From: Candidatus Thioglobus sp. NP1
GTDB taxonomy: Bacteria; Pseudomonadota; Gammaproteobacteria; PS1; Pseudothioglobaceae
DNA length: 64,000 bases
Assembly: GCF_003326015.1 (NCBI RefSeq)
Contig: NZ_CP023860.1
Location: forward strand, 930,001 to 994,000
Direction of reading: 5' to 3'
A program made the translations under genes and the position numbers. The notes beneath the pieces were generated by a model, which was given only the letters and a program-made list of their open reading frames with translations, had not been told where the DNA came from and did no database searches. Every line of letters starts with the position of its first letter. The stretch's first letter is position 1. Below, piece by piece: positions 9,897 to 19,935 of the stretch.

Positions 9897-9913
9897 AGCT
9901 AGTAGCTTTTTTT
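9895..9913 (+). terminator. Weak intrinsic terminator
   Basis: A short stem AAAGC/GCTTT with a 5-nt loop overlaps the stop codon of the DUF6580 gene and runs into a T tract. The stem is only 5 bp, so it may be partial. Confidence 0.35.
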
Positions 9914-9966
9914 GGTTTATGATTCAGTCATAAAAATAACCTTTCTTCAATGAAATAAGGCTCTAG

Positions 9967-10848
9967 ATGACAACACACTTAAAAGGACTTTTAATGACTG
10001 TTTTTGCGGTTATTATTTTGAGTCCTGACTCAGTTCTTATTAGACTTGTTGAAGATGCTTCTCCTGAGGTTGATAGTTGGACTGTTTTATTCTGGAGAGG
10101 TCTGTTGTATGCAGTTGGTGTCTCCTTGCTTGTTTTTATCAAATATCGGTCAAAAACTATCAAGGAATTTCAAAATATTGGCAAGGGTGGTCTATTAATT
10201 GGTTTCTTTTCTGGAATTAGTACTGGAACCTTTGTTTTTGCTATTGTCTACACTTCAATTGCTAATGCGCTAGTTATTATTAGCACTGGACCAATAATGA
10301 TCGCTATTGTGTCATGGTTTTTATTAAAAGAAAAATCTAGTCTAATTACCTGGGCCTCTATGATTATTGTTTTTATTGGGATTTATATCGTAATGAGTGG
10401 TAATTTTGGGGGAGATAAGTTAGTTGGTGACTTATTTGCATTAGCAACAGCTGTTATGATGGGCTTTACATTTACCTTGACTCGAAAATATAAAACAATA
10501 AATATGGTTCCAGTGAATGCAATTGGTGGCGTTATTGCAGCTTTCATTGCTTTTATAATGGCTAATAAAATTGCGGTTCCAATTGAAGTTTTTAAATATG
10601 TACTTGCAATGGGGACTATCCTTTCAATATCATTTAGTTTGATTACAATTGCTCCAAGATATATGCCAGCAGCAGAAGTTGGGATGATTATGCCCCTAGA
10701 GACTGTTCTTGGAACGCTAATCGCTTGGTATGTAATTAACGAAGAGCCAACAGCAAATGCACTTATTGGCGGCTCTATAGTCATTGTTACCTTGTTTTTG
10801 CATTCATGGTACAGTAGCAATCTAGCCCGTAAGATTGAAAAAATCTAG
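9967..10848 (+). CDS. EamA/DMT-family transporter (copy 1)
   Basis: 293-aa inner membrane protein with the ten-helix, two-repeat EamA architecture of drug/metabolite exporters. The first repeat carries SPDSVLIRL and the family GIYIVMSG end; the second ends with AAEVGMIMPLETVLGTLIAW and NEEPTANALIGG, close to the consensus of the DMT second repeat. It is about half identical by eye to the next gene, so the two arose by tandem duplication. Substrates of this family (amino acids, purines, other metabolites) cannot be told from sequence. Confidence 0.85.
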   Translation: MTTHLKGLLMTVFAVIILSPDSVLIRLVEDASPEVDSWTVLFWRGLLYAVGVSLLVFIKYRSKTIKEFQNIGKGGLLIGFFSGISTGTFVFAIVYTSIANALVIISTGPIMIAIVSWFLLKEKSSLITWASMIIVFIGIYIVMSGNFGGDKLVGDLFALATAVMMGFTFTLTRKYKTINMVPVNAIGGVIAAFIAFIMANKIAVPIEVFKYVLAMGTILSISFSLITIAPRYMPAAEVGMIMPLETVLGTLIAWYVINEEPTANALIGGSIVIVTLFLHSWYSSNLARKIEKI

Positions 10849-10858
10849 GAGAAATTAA

Positions 10859-11713
10859 GTGTCAAACCATCTTAAAGGTATGTTGATGGCATTTTTTGGT
10901 GTTTTTATATTAAGTCCTGATGCTGTTTTAATAAGACTAGCAGATGCAGATAGTTGGTCAATTCTTTTATGGAGAGGTATTTTTTACGCTCTTGGAATTC
11001 TAATTATTTTATTAATAACTCATCGATCCAAAGCTCTAAACGAAGTAAAAAAAATTGGTAAAGATGGTGTATTAATTGGAATCCTAACTGGGCTTGGAAG
11101 TGTTACTTTTGTATTTGCAGTTCAACTCACTTCAATTGCAAGTGCTCTTGTCATAATTAGTATCATGCCAATGATGACCGCTATCATTTCCTGGCTTATA
11201 CTTAAAGAGAAGTCAGGAATTTTCACCTGGTTCTCTATGGTGCTTGTGTTCATTGGAATCTATATTGTAATGGATGGTGAACCCAAAGGCTCAAGCTTAA
11301 TAGGAAATCTATTTGCATTAGCCTCAGTAACATTTGGAGCCACTGGCTTTACGCTTATTAGAAAAAATAAAAGTATTAATATGATTCCTGCAATGGGTGT
11401 TAACGCAATTGTATCTGCTCTCATTGCAGCTATTTTTGTAGAAACAGTTATATTGCCACTTGACTCTATGCTCTATATTTTTGTTATGGGTTTAATGGTT
11501 TCTTTATCTTTCAGCCTACTTACATCTTCAGGAAGATATATACCTGCAACTGAAGTTGGGATGTTTATGCCATTAGGAGCTGTATTTGGAACTTTAGCAG
11601 GTTGGCTAATAATTAATGAGCAACCCTCTAGTGGAGCCTTAATTGGTGGTTTTATTGTCCTGCTAACTATGTTTGTCCATTCTTGGCATAGCAATAAAAT
11701 TGCAAAAGATTAA
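10859..11713 (+). CDS. EamA/DMT-family transporter (copy 2, tandem paralogue)
   Basis: 284-aa ten-helix transporter, paralogue of the preceding gene: both share HLKG at the N terminus, then SPDxVLIRL, DSW, LWRG, ALVIIS, LLKEKS-type segments, VFIGIYIVM and EVGMxMPL. Translation starts at GTG 10859, supported by AGGAG at 10847-10851. The two genes are 10 bp apart and surely co-transcribed. Small-multidrug-type pairs can act as heterodimers, but EamA ten-helix proteins normally act alone, so two related substrates is the simpler guess. Confidence 0.85.
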   Translation: MSNHLKGMLMAFFGVFILSPDAVLIRLADADSWSILLWRGIFYALGILIILLITHRSKALNEVKKIGKDGVLIGILTGLGSVTFVFAVQLTSIASALVIISIMPMMTAIISWLILKEKSGIFTWFSMVLVFIGIYIVMDGEPKGSSLIGNLFALASVTFGATGFTLIRKNKSINMIPAMGVNAIVSALIAAIFVETVILPLDSMLYIFVMGLMVSLSFSLLTSSGRYIPATEVGMFMPLGAVFGTLAGWLIINEQPSSGALIGGFIVLLTMFVHSWHSNKIAKD

Positions 11714-11791
11714 CAACAAATTAAATTAAAGGTAATTTATTTATGACTAAAATAGTTGCCTATTCGATATTCAATATTTTGACTCAAGTTA

Positions 11792-12694
11792 ATGATAAAA
11801 AATAAAGCAATTAGAGCTGATTTAATAATGCTAATAACGGCCGCTATTTGGGGTTTTGCATTTGTTGCTCAGCGGGAAGGGATGGAGACTATGGGACCTT
11901 TCCTTTTTAATGGCTCTAGATTTTTTATCGGCGTTGCTGTTTTGTCTCCATTAGTCTGGTATTTATCAAAAAAGAAAAAAACATCAAATAAAGAAGAAGT
12001 ATCAACTAAAAAGTTACTATTAGCTGGAACGGTAGCGGGATTATTTTTGTTTGCAGCATGTAGCTTTCAACAGGTAGGGTTGCAATATACAACAGCTGGT
12101 AAGTCTGGCTTTATTACTGGTTTATATATATTTTTTGTTCCTTTAATCGGTTTATTTTTTGGACAGAAAACAGGTTCTGGCACATGGATTGGAGCTTCAG
12201 TTGCTCTCATAGGTCTTTATCTTCTGAGCATCAAGGATGACTTTAGTTTTGCTGAGGGTGATTTGTTTCAACTAATCTGTGCTGTATTTTTTGCTGCACA
12301 TGTTCTAGTAATTGGCTATCTTGCAAAACGAATGGACCCTTTAAAACTCTCTCTAATTCAGTATGTGGTATCTGCTGTCTTAAGTTTTATTATTGCAATG
12401 GCAATTGAGGATATTCGTTGGGATATGATCGTTGATACAGCAATTCCTTTACTTTATGCTGGTGGAATGTCAATAGGTGTTGGCTATACTCTTCAGGTGG
12501 TAGCGCAACAGCATGCTAAATCTTCCCATGCGGCAATTATTTTAGGGCTTGAAGGTGCTTTTGCGGTATTAGGTGGCTGGTTGCTCCTAGACGAGCATCT
12601 ATCAACTAGAGGGCTTATTGGTTGTGTATTAATGTTGACTGGGATGCTTTTATCTCAATTAATACCTAAATTTAACTTAAAAAAGTTGAGCTAG
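11792..12694 (+). CDS. EamA/DMT-family transporter (third, divergent)
   Basis: 300-aa DMT-family exporter with the classical N-terminal signature ADLIMLITAAIWGFAFVAQR and the second-repeat signature AAIILGLEGAFAVLGGWLLLDE. Ten helices. It is only distantly related to the two DMT genes upstream and belongs to the RhaT/YicL-like branch with LTGMLLSQLIP at the end. A tiny 20-codon frame (11743-11805) overlaps its start but has no coding support. Substrate unknown. Confidence 0.86.
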   Translation: MIKNKAIRADLIMLITAAIWGFAFVAQREGMETMGPFLFNGSRFFIGVAVLSPLVWYLSKKKKTSNKEEVSTKKLLLAGTVAGLFLFAACSFQQVGLQYTTAGKSGFITGLYIFFVPLIGLFFGQKTGSGTWIGASVALIGLYLLSIKDDFSFAEGDLFQLICAVFFAAHVLVIGYLAKRMDPLKLSLIQYVVSAVLSFIIAMAIEDIRWDMIVDTAIPLLYAGGMSIGVGYTLQVVAQQHAKSSHAAIILGLEGAFAVLGGWLLLDEHLSTRGLIGCVLMLTGMLLSQLIPKFNLKKLS

Positions 12695-12757
12695 TGATCC
12701 AATTATTATTTTTGGCGTGGTATCATAATTTTACACCTGTTGCTAAGAAATAAAATC

Positions 12758-13540
12758 GTGAAAAACATCATTGAACTTCAAAATATATCTGTATTTCAAC
12801 AAAGAAATAAAGTCTTTGATGAGTTATCTTTAATAATCAATGAAAGTCAAAATACAGTCATTTTAGGTCCTAATGGCTCAGGGAAAACTACCTTATTAAA
12901 GCTTCTAAATCGTGAGCTTTACATTGTCCAAGATAATAAAAGTTATATAAAAATTTTTGATAAAGAGCGTTGGAATATTCAGGAGCTTAGAACTCAGTTG
13001 GGAGTTATTTCACAACATCTCCAATATAACTATTCTAATAGTGCTATTGGCCTTTATGTTGTTTTATCTGGCTATTATGCAAGTGATGGTATCTGGCAGC
13101 ATCAAGTTTTTGATTCTGAAAAATTAGACCGTGCCCATGAGGTTATGGATTTATTAGGATTACTAGAATTAAAGGATCGCCCATTTTTTTCAATGTCAAC
13201 AGGAGAGCAGCGAAAGTTTCTTTTAGCAAGAGCTCTAGTCCATGACCCTGAAGTACTTGTTTTTGATGAGCCAACAAGTGGACTTGATTTGCGTGCCTGT
13301 TTTCAATACCTTGAAATTATTCAAGAGCTTATGAAAAATGGAAAAAAAGTTGTTCTTGTGACTCATCATATTCATGAAATACCTCCTGAAATCACCAGAG
13401 TGATCATGATAAAGAAAGGCCAGTTAGTGGATGATGGTAAGAAAGAGGAGATTCTTACAAATAGCAAATTAACCAGTTTATTTGATTGGCCTATAAAGGT
13501 TATAAAAGAAAATGGTTATTATCAGGCAATACCTGGCTAA
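12758..13540 (+). CDS. ABC transporter ATP-binding protein
   Basis: Stand-alone ABC ATPase of about 260 aa. Motifs: Walker A GPNGSGKTT, Q-loop in GVISQHLQ, signature MSTGEQRK (a variant of LSGGQ, as in ModF/YlmA-type ATPases), Walker B VLVFDEPTSGLD, and the H-loop VTHHIHE. Start chosen at GTG 12758, where the usual beta-strand (IIELQNISVF) begins six codons later; an in-frame TTG at 12740 is also possible. No permease is adjacent, so its partner and substrate are unknown. It converges on hisD with no spacer. Confidence 0.8.
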   Translation: MKNIIELQNISVFQQRNKVFDELSLIINESQNTVILGPNGSGKTTLLKLLNRELYIVQDNKSYIKIFDKERWNIQELRTQLGVISQHLQYNYSNSAIGLYVVLSGYYASDGIWQHQVFDSEKLDRAHEVMDLLGLLELKDRPFFSMSTGEQRKFLLARALVHDPEVLVFDEPTSGLDLRACFQYLEIIQELMKNGKKVVLVTHHIHEIPPEITRVIMIKKGQLVDDGKKEEILTNSKLTSLFDWPIKVIKENGYYQAIPG

Positions 13541-14839
13541 TTATTTGTTTTTTGTTCTAAAGAGTGCAGATCTTGCATGGGCCTCTAAACTTTCCCCATC
13601 AGCTATAGTAGCCGCAATTTGACCTAAAGTATTTGCCCCTTCTGGTGAAGCCATTATGATACTAGATTTTTTTTGAAAGTCATATACTCCCAGAGGGGAT
13701 GAAAATCTTGAAGTGCCTGCAGTTGGCAGCACATGATTTGGTCCTGCACAATAATCTCCTAAAGCTTCGGAAGAGAATTTACCCATAAATATTGCACCAG
13801 CATGTTTAATATCATCTAACAATGATTCTGGTTCTTCTACTGAAAGCTCTAAATGTTCAGGAGCTATTCTATTAGATATTTCTATTGCTTCATTAATATC
13901 TTTGGTTAAGATAAGAGCACCTCTATTTTTAAGCGCCTTTGAAATAATATTAACTCTTTTCATAGTAGGAAGAAGTTTTTTAATGCTATTTTCAACCTGG
14001 CTTATGAAATCTTTATCTGGACAAAGAAGAATAGATTGAGCATCTTCATCATGCTCTGCTTGGGAGAATAAGTCCATTGCAATCCAATCAGGGTCTGTAG
14101 ACCCATCACAAATTACTAAAATTTCAGAGGGGCCTGCAATCATATCAATACCAACTGAGCCAAATACTTGACGTTTAGCAGTTGCAACGTATATATTGCC
14201 AGGACCGACTATTTTATCTACTTTTGGAATACTCCCAGTTCCATAAGCAAGAGCTGCAATTGCTTGAGCACCTCCTATGGTAAATACTGAATCAACTTCA
14301 GCAATATAAGCTGCTGCTAGAACTAAGTCATTACAAATACCATTAGGCGTAGGAACAACCATAATAAGTTCTTCAACACCAGCCACTCTAGCTGGAATTG
14401 AATTCATTAGGACTGAAGAAGGATAGGCAGCTTTTCCACCAGGAACATATAAACCAACACGATCTAAAGGAGTAATTTTTTGACCTAATACAGTTCCATC
14501 ATTTTCAGTATAAGTCCAAGTTTTGCTAATCTGTTTTTGATGATAACTTTTGATTCTATCCGCAGCAGTTTTGAGAGCATTTTTTTGGTCATTAGATAGA
14601 TTATCAAATGATTTTTTAAGTCTATCTTTAGATATAGTTAACTCAGCCATTGATGAAACATCAAGAGAATCAAATTTAGCTGTGAGACTAATAAGTGCCT
14701 GGTCACCTCTTGTTTGAACATCAGAAATAATTTTTTTAACTACTTCATATATTTCGTCATTAGAGTCATTATCAAATGATAGTAAGGATGATAATTCAGA
14801 ATCAAAATTTTTACTTTTTGAAGAAAGTTTACGAATCAT
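13541..14839 (-). CDS. hisD: Histidinol dehydrogenase
   Basis: Zinc enzyme that performs the last two steps of histidine synthesis (histidinol to histidine, NAD+). The protein begins [13 protein letters not shown], the normal HisD start, at 14839; this ATG overlaps the hisG stop as ATGA, so I prefer it over an in-frame start nine codons upstream. Signatures: [14 protein letters not shown], the zinc/histidine site [10 protein letters not shown], and [20 protein letters not shown] near the C terminus. About 432 aa. Downstream of hisG in one operon; other his genes are not in the window. Confidence 0.95.
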   Translation of the reverse strand: MIRKLSSKSKNFDSELSSLLSFDNDSNDEIYEVVKKIISDVQTRGDQALISLTAKFDSLDVSSMAELTISKDRLKKSFDNLSNDQKNALKTAADRIKSYHQKQISKTWTYTENDGTVLGQKITPLDRVGLYVPGGKAAYPSSVLMNSIPARVAGVEELIMVVPTPNGICNDLVLAAAYIAEVDSVFTIGGAQAIAALAYGTGSIPKVDKIVGPGNIYVATAKRQVFGSVGIDMIAGPSEILVICDGSTDPDWIAMDLFSQAEHDEDAQSILLCPDKDFISQVENSIKKLLPTMKRVNIISKALKNRGALILTKDINEAIEISNRIAPEHLELSVEEPESLLDDIKHAGAIFMGKFSSEALGDYCAGPNHVLPTAGTSRFSSPLGVYDFQKKSSIIMASPEGANTLGQIAATIADGESLEAHARSALFRTKNK

Positions 14840-15453
14840 AAGCTTTTTTCTATCTTTTTTAGCCAAACATTGATTTCTTTATGTTTTGTGTTGAATGAGG
14901 CAGAATTAATAATTAATCTTGAGCTAATATTTCTTACTAATTCTCTAGCAACTAAATTATTTGCTTTAAGAGTGTCACCTGTATCTACAAGGTCAACAAT
15001 ACAATCAGATAGTCCCACTATTGGAGCAAGTTCCATAGCACCAGAAAGTTTTATAATCTCAACTTGTTTTCCTTTTGCATGAAAAAATTCTTTAGTAGAA
15101 TTTACATATTTCGTTGCCACCTTTAAAGAATTTAAATTAAGATCTTGTTTTTCATTAGAGGCAACCATAAGGCGACATTTAGAAATACCTAAATCTAATA
15201 ATTCAAATACTCCTGATGATCCATGCTCCAACAAAACATCTTTACCAGCTATACCAATATCTGCAGCTCCGTGCTGAACAAAAACTGGAACATCACTAGC
15301 TCTAAGAATAATAACTTTAATATTTTCAATATTAGTATTAAGTATTAACTTTCTACTTTGCAGTTCATCAGGCGCAACAAAGAGACCAGCCTTTTTAAGT
15401 AGGGGTAGGCTTTGTTCTAATATTCGACCTTTTGAAAGTGCAATTGTAAGCAT
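14836..15453 (-). CDS. hisG: ATP phosphoribosyltransferase, short form
   Basis: First enzyme of histidine synthesis, joining ATP and PRPP. At 205 aa it is the short HisG form, which lacks the C-terminal regulatory domain and in characterised systems needs HisZ for activity. Visible signatures: [10 protein letters not shown] at the N terminus, [13 protein letters not shown], and the PRPP loop [16 protein letters not shown]. hisZ is not in this window, so allosteric control by histidine should depend on a gene elsewhere. Coupled to hisD by an ATGA overlap and 20 bp downstream of murA, which is commonly next to hisG in gammaproteobacteria. Confidence 0.95.
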   Translation of the reverse strand: MLTIALSKGRILEQSLPLLKKAGLFVAPDELQSRKLILNTNIENIKVIILRASDVPVFVQHGAADIGIAGKDVLLEHGSSGVFELLDLGISKCRLMVASNEKQDLNLNSLKVATKYVNSTKEFFHAKGKQVEIIKLSGAMELAPIVGLSDCIVDLVDTGDTLKANNLVARELVRNISSRLIINSASFNTKHKEINVWLKKIEKSL

Positions 15454-15473
15454 TTATTTTTTTTATAATAAGT

Positions 15474-16733
15474 TTAGTGCTGAACTCGTTCAATGTCAGC
15501 ACCAAGCATTTTAAATTTTTCTTCAATCATTTCATAACCACGATCCAGATGATAGACGCGCTCTATTGAAGTTAACCCATTAGCAGCAAGTCCAGCTAAT
15601 ACAAGACTAGCAGAAGCTCTCAAGTCAGTTGCCATCAGATTTGCTCCAGTAAGTAATTTTACCCCTTTACAAACTACAGTATTGCCTTCAAGATTAAGAT
15701 TTGCACCCATTCGACTGAGTTCTGGGACATGCATGAAACGATTTTCAAAGATAGTTTCCGTAATAGTGCTACTTCCATCCGCAATAGAGTTTAACGCCAT
15801 AAATTGAGCTTGCATATCAGTTGGAAAATTTGGGTACGCACTGGTACGAATATTAACTGGTTTTGGACGTTTACCTTTCATATCAAGTTTAATAGAATTT
15901 TGATCAGTTTGAATATCAGCTCCTGTTTCAATTAGCTTTCCAATTACAGCCCTCATAGAGTCAGGCTCTATATTATTAACAGTTATCTTGCCACCTGTAA
16001 TTGCTGCAGCAACAAGATAAGTGCCAGCTTCTATTCTGTCTGGACAAATACTATAATTAACACCATCAAGGCTATCTACTCCTTCAATAATTAATGTAGA
16101 AGTATTTTGACCTGAAATTTTAGCACCCATTTTCTTTAAACAAGAAATTAAGTCAGTAACTTCAGGTTCTTGAGCAGCATTATTAATTGTAGTTATTCCC
16201 TTAGCAAGGGTCGCTGCCATCAAAATATTTTCTGTTGCAGTAACAGAAATCATATCAAAATTAATTTGTGTCCCAATAAGCTCTTTAGCTTCTGCAAAAA
16301 TATATCCGTTTTTTACTTCAATCTTAGCACCCATTTTCTCAAGTGCTTCTAGATGAAGATTTACAGGCCGAGTCCCAATTGCACACCCTCCAGGTAGAGA
16401 AATTTTAGCTTTTTTGTATTTTGAAAGCATCGGGCCAAGGGTAAGTATTGAAGCCCTCATAGTTTTGACTAATGAATATTCTGCTACAAGATTTGTCAAA
16501 TTAGAGGAGTCAATATAAATTGAACCATCCTCCTCAAGTACAAAGTTCGCACCCATATCCATTAATAGACGGAGCGTGGTTGATACATCACTTAATTGGG
16601 GAGTGTTAGATAGTTTGAGCGGCCCATTAGCAAGAATTGATGCAAAAAAAATAGGTAAAGTAGCATTTTTAGAGCCAGAGGTTTTAATGCTTCCATTTAA
16701 CGGTAGCCCCCCATTGATAACTAATTTATACAT
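15474..16733 (-). CDS. murA: UDP-N-acetylglucosamine 1-carboxyvinyltransferase
   Basis: First committed step of peptidoglycan synthesis: transfer of enolpyruvate from PEP to UDP-GlcNAc. 419 aa, exactly the family size. The N terminus GGLPLNGSIKTSGSKNA includes the conserved Lys-Asn pair, and the catalytic cysteine is in LPGGCAIGTRPVNLH (about residue 115), so the enzyme should be fosfomycin-sensitive. The C terminus HLDRGYEMIEEKF is typical. The order mlaC-murA-hisG-hisD is a common gammaproteobacterial arrangement. Confidence 0.97.
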   Translation of the reverse strand: MYKLVINGGLPLNGSIKTSGSKNATLPIFFASILANGPLKLSNTPQLSDVSTTLRLLMDMGANFVLEEDGSIYIDSSNLTNLVAEYSLVKTMRASILTLGPMLSKYKKAKISLPGGCAIGTRPVNLHLEALEKMGAKIEVKNGYIFAEAKELIGTQINFDMISVTATENILMAATLAKGITTINNAAQEPEVTDLISCLKKMGAKISGQNTSTLIIEGVDSLDGVNYSICPDRIEAGTYLVAAAITGGKITVNNIEPDSMRAVIGKLIETGADIQTDQNSIKLDMKGKRPKPVNIRTSAYPNFPTDMQAQFMALNSIADGSSTITETIFENRFMHVPELSRMGANLNLEGNTVVCKGVKLLTGANLMATDLRASASLVLAGLAANGLTSIERVYHLDRGYEMIEEKFKMLGADIERVQH

Positions 16734-16738
16734 TTATA

Positions 16739-17374
16739 TTAGGATCTACTGAGCATTTTTTCTATAAGACCATCAATTCCTTGACGTTTTATTTTAGAGT
16801 CATATCCAACCTTTTCGATATCAACGATACTTATTGTTTGATATACTAAATCATATATTTTCCATCGATTTTTACGAATTAATCGAAGTGTAACTTTAGC
16901 ACTTGAGCTTTCATTTTTTAAGGAAACCAAGACTTTAACATTTGCAATATTATCAGTTTGAGAATATTGATTATCAACAGATACATTAATATCTTTCCAA
17001 TCTTTCATATCAGCTAGGATACTTACATAATCTTTAATTAAAGAATTCTTAACGTCTCTTTCAAATATTTTTCTTTGTCTTGTATCAAGGTCCTTCCAAT
17101 AATCACCTAAAGCAAGTTTGGTACTATGCTCTAAATCCATATATGGAATAATTTTCTTTTTGGTTAAATTTAAAGTGTTTTGTAATGTTCCATTACTTTC
17201 AGAATGAAGTGCAATGAATGAGCAAATTACATCATTGACAATTGCCTCAACTTGTTCAGTGGGATTATCAGCAGCCATTTTTGGAGAAATTGATGGACAA
17301 TCAGCTGCTGAAGCAATTCCGATAAAGCAAAAACTGAATAAGAAAGCCTTTAAAATATTAAGTATAAATTTCAT
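16739..17374 (-). CDS. mlaC: Phospholipid-binding protein MlaC (Ttg2D)
   Basis: Periplasmic carrier that shuttles phospholipid between the outer membrane and the inner-membrane Mla ABC complex. About 211 aa. I chose the ATG at 17374 because it begins a clean signal peptide (MKFILNILKAFLFSFCF, then ASAAD) and leaves a 39-bp divergent spacer to uvrC; a longer TTG-initiated frame would overlap uvrC. Family features: LGDYWKDLDTRQRKIFERD and the WKIYDLV-type segment near the end. MlaD/E/F are not next to it. It probably shares a transcript with murA (5-bp spacer). Confidence 0.85.
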   Translation of the reverse strand: MKFILNILKAFLFSFCFIGIASAADCPSISPKMAADNPTEQVEAIVNDVICSFIALHSESNGTLQNTLNLTKKKIIPYMDLEHSTKLALGDYWKDLDTRQRKIFERDVKNSLIKDYVSILADMKDWKDINVSVDNQYSQTDNIANVKVLVSLKNESSSAKVTLRLIRKNRWKIYDLVYQTISIVDIEKVGYDSKIKRQGIDGLIEKMLSRS

Positions 17375-17413
17375 GAAAGCTATTGTACTATATCTACAAA
17401 AAAAATTACTGAA

Positions 17414-19207
17414 ATGAAAAGTCAAAATATTAAATTAAGACTGAAAAATCTTTCTAAAGAATCTGGGGTTTATAAGATGCTTGATAAGAAAGGTTCCGTA
17501 ATCTATGTTGGCAAAGCCAAAAATCTTAAAAATCGAGTTTCAAGTTATTTTAAAAAATCATCAGGAGATGAAAAATTAAAACAACTTCAAGCAAGAATAT
17601 CTGATTTTGAGGTATTTATTACTAAAACTGAAATCCAAGCTCTTATATTAGAGAATGATTTAATAAAGCAATATAACCCTAAATACAACATTCTTTTAAA
17701 AGATGCTAAAAGTTATCCATATTTATACATTAGTGACGACAAGCATCCAAGATTAGGTTTCTTTAGAGGTAAAAAGAATAAAAATTATAAATATTTTGGA
17801 CCATACCCATCTAAATATGTAGCAAGAGATGCTCTAGTACTATTGAAAAAAATTTTTAAAGTTAGGCAGTGTAGTAATAGTTTTTACAGGGCTCGCTCAA
17901 GACCATGTTTAGAATATCAAATAGGCCTTTGCAGTGCACCATGTGTTGGAAAGATTTCAGATGAAAAATATGTTCAAGATGTTAATATGGTCTCTCTATT
18001 CTTAAATGGTAAGGCAGGAAAGGTTCTTAATCAAGTGTCTCAGAAAATGGAGAGCGCTTCTATTGAGTTGGATTATGAAGCCGCTGCTGATTATAGAGAT
18101 CAATTAATTATTCTTAGAAAAATTCAAGAACGTCATGGCTCTCAATTTGAATCGGATATGGATGTAATAAGTGTATCAACAAGTTCAGGTGTCCATTGCG
18201 TTGTTATTGTATTTGTTCGCTCAGGAAAACAAGTAGGTAATGAAAAATTTTTCCCAAAGAATGCTAAAGATGAATCTAGTGAAGGAGTCTTAAAAGCTTT
18301 TTTGCCACTTTACTATTTGGGAAAAAATATACCTAGAATGATTTTAGTTAGTCATAAATTACAAGATAAAGCTATTTTGGAATTAGCTTTGAAAACTAAA
18401 ATAATTCAATCTCCTAAATCTGATAAAAAGCATTTTCTTGAAATTGCAAAGCTTAACGCTGATGACCATTTAAAGCAGCATCTAGAGTCAACTTTTACAA
18501 AAAATAATCAACTTATTAGTATTCAAAAAGTTTTAGCGTTACCAAGTAAGCCAAATTATATGGAATGTTTTGATATCAGCCATACCATGGGTGAAGCTAC
18601 AACAGCATCATGTGTGGTTTTTGAAAATGGATTACCAAAGACTAGTAAATATAGGCAGTTTAATATTAATGATATTACACCTGGGGATGATTATGCTGCA
18701 ATGAATCAAGTTATTTTTCGTCGATACTCAAAACTTCAAAAGCAAAAAAAACAAATGCCAGATATAATTTTTATTGATGGAGGTTTAGGTCAATTGAATC
18801 AGGCGATTATGGTAATGGATTCTATTGGGATCGATTCACCTGTTCTTGTTGGAATTGCAAAAGGGGAGGGAAGAAAGGCTGGACTTGAAACTCTTATAAT
18901 AGTTGAAAATGAAAAAGTTAAGAAAATTAACCTACCACCATTTGATCCAGCTCTTCTTCTCATAAATCATATTAGAGATGAATCACATAGATTTGCAATT
19001 AAGAATCATCGAAAAAAACGAGCAAAAAGTCGAACCCAGTCCTCTCTTGAGTCAATTAAAGGTGTTGGTTCCCTCAAAAGAAGCGCTCTGTTAAATCATT
19101 TTGGAGGTCTTCAAGAAATTGAGAATGCTAGTGTTGATGAACTTCAAAAAGTTGTTGGCATTAATAATAAATTAGCGTCTAAAATACGAGAGTCATTAAA
19201 AAAATAA
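17414..19207 (+). CDS. uvrC: Excinuclease ABC subunit C
   Basis: Dual-incision nuclease of nucleotide excision repair. Domain order: GIY-YIG nuclease at residues 1-95 (SGVYKMLDKKGSVIYVGKAK), a cysteine cluster RQCSNSFYRARSRPCLEYQIGLC cut into the family pattern, UVR motif around LDYEAAADYRDQL, RNase H-like domain with the catalytic aspartates in CFDISHTMGE and FIDGGLGQL, and a C-terminal helix-hairpin-helix pair (SIKGVGSLKRSALLNHFGG). 597 aa, family about 610. A small membrane protein gene follows after 7 bp. Confidence 0.96.
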   Translation: MKSQNIKLRLKNLSKESGVYKMLDKKGSVIYVGKAKNLKNRVSSYFKKSSGDEKLKQLQARISDFEVFITKTEIQALILENDLIKQYNPKYNILLKDAKSYPYLYISDDKHPRLGFFRGKKNKNYKYFGPYPSKYVARDALVLLKKIFKVRQCSNSFYRARSRPCLEYQIGLCSAPCVGKISDEKYVQDVNMVSLFLNGKAGKVLNQVSQKMESASIELDYEAAADYRDQLIILRKIQERHGSQFESDMDVISVSTSSGVHCVVIVFVRSGKQVGNEKFFPKNAKDESSEGVLKAFLPLYYLGKNIPRMILVSHKLQDKAILELALKTKIIQSPKSDKKHFLEIAKLNADDHLKQHLESTFTKNNQLISIQKVLALPSKPNYMECFDISHTMGEATTASCVVFENGLPKTSKYRQFNINDITPGDDYAAMNQVIFRRYSKLQKQKKQMPDIIFIDGGLGQLNQAIMVMDSIGIDSPVLVGIAKGEGRKAGLETLIIVENEKVKKINLPPFDPALLLINHIRDESHRFAIKNHRKKRAKSRTQSSLESIKGVGSLKRSALLNHFGGLQEIENASVDELQKVVGINNKLASKIRESLKK

Positions 19208-19214
19208 AATTAAT

Positions 19215-19400
19215 ATGTTTATACTTAGATTGTTCATTGTTGCAGGTGTAGTTAGCTACGTAATTTGGCTTTTTTATACCCGAATTTTAAAAAAAGATAT
19301 TGCTCTTACCATGGTCATTTCATGGGTTCTAGTAGCAACATTTTTGATTTATCTTGTGCTTGGTAGTATATCTTTTTTAGTTGAAGGCTCTATCCCTTAG
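19215..19400 (+). CDS. Small two-helix membrane protein
   Basis: 61-aa frame 7 bp after uvrC. It is almost entirely two hydrophobic helices (FIVAGVVSYVIWLFY and WVLVATFLIYLVLGSISFL) joined by a basic loop RILKKDIA, so the topology should place the loop in the cytoplasm. I do not recognise it. The close spacing to uvrC and the clean membrane-protein composition argue for a real gene. It overlaps the end of the convergent HAD gene by 11 bp, and no strong ribosome site is visible. Confidence 0.5.
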   Translation: MFILRLFIVAGVVSYVIWLFYTRILKKDIALTMVISWVLVATFLIYLVLGSISFLVEGSIP

Positions 19401-19935
19401 AAGAAATTACTAGGGTATTTAGATGATTTGTATTAGTAATAATTCGGTTTGTGGCATTAACTATTATCGATAAATTAGAGACCTCCCAAACTGGTATATC
19501 TCGCATATGATCTCCCATATAGTCAAAGTTTTTTTCACCATAACGTTTCACTAAGGTTTCTGCCTTATTATGACTTGACAAATTAAAGTCTTTATTACTA
19601 GCCATAACATCATCAAAAATTTTAAGATGCTTTGCTACTGCAAATGCATAATTTTTATGTGAAGCTGTTGCAAGTACTATTTGACTCCCTTGTTTTTTTC
19701 TTTGCATAATAAAGCTAATAACATCTTCATTATATGGCAGCTCAGATATATTAATTTCAAATCGCCTTACTAATTGGTCTTTAAGAAAGCCCTTGCCTTT
19801 CCAAAGCCAAAATAAATAATGGAAAATTAACCATGGTCTTTTAGATAAAACACCCAGAGAAGATAAAAATAACAAATCAGTATCAATAAGAGTGTGGTCC
19901 AAGTCAACAATTAAAGGAATTAAATTTTTATCCAT
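19390..19935 (-). CDS. HAD-superfamily phosphatase
   Basis: 181-aa haloacid dehalogenase-type hydrolase. Motif I is DLDHTLIDTD with the nucleophile aspartate near residue 11, motif II the Thr in VLATASHKNY, and motif III GDHMRDIPVWE. The cap insert (LFWLWKGKGFLKDQLVRR) resembles the HAD domain found at the N terminus of some UbiA-family prenyltransferases; here it stands alone. Its start overlaps the end of the ABC-F gene by 8 bp, so the two are coupled. Substrate unknown. Confidence 0.75.
   Translation of the reverse strand: MDKNLIPLIVDLDHTLIDTDLLFLSSLGVLSKRPWLIFHYLFWLWKGKGFLKDQLVRRFEINISELPYNEDVISFIMQRKKQGSQIVLATASHKNYAFAVAKHLKIFDDVMASNKDFNLSSHNKAETLVKRYGEKNFDYMGDHMRDIPVWEVSNLSIIVNATNRIITNTNHLNTLVISSKG

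Noticed and set aside
11743-11805. 20-codon frame ahead of the third DMT gene as a leader peptide
   Set aside because: Weak ribosome site, no codon run that would suggest attenuation, and no terminator/antiterminator pair; chance in AT-rich sequence.
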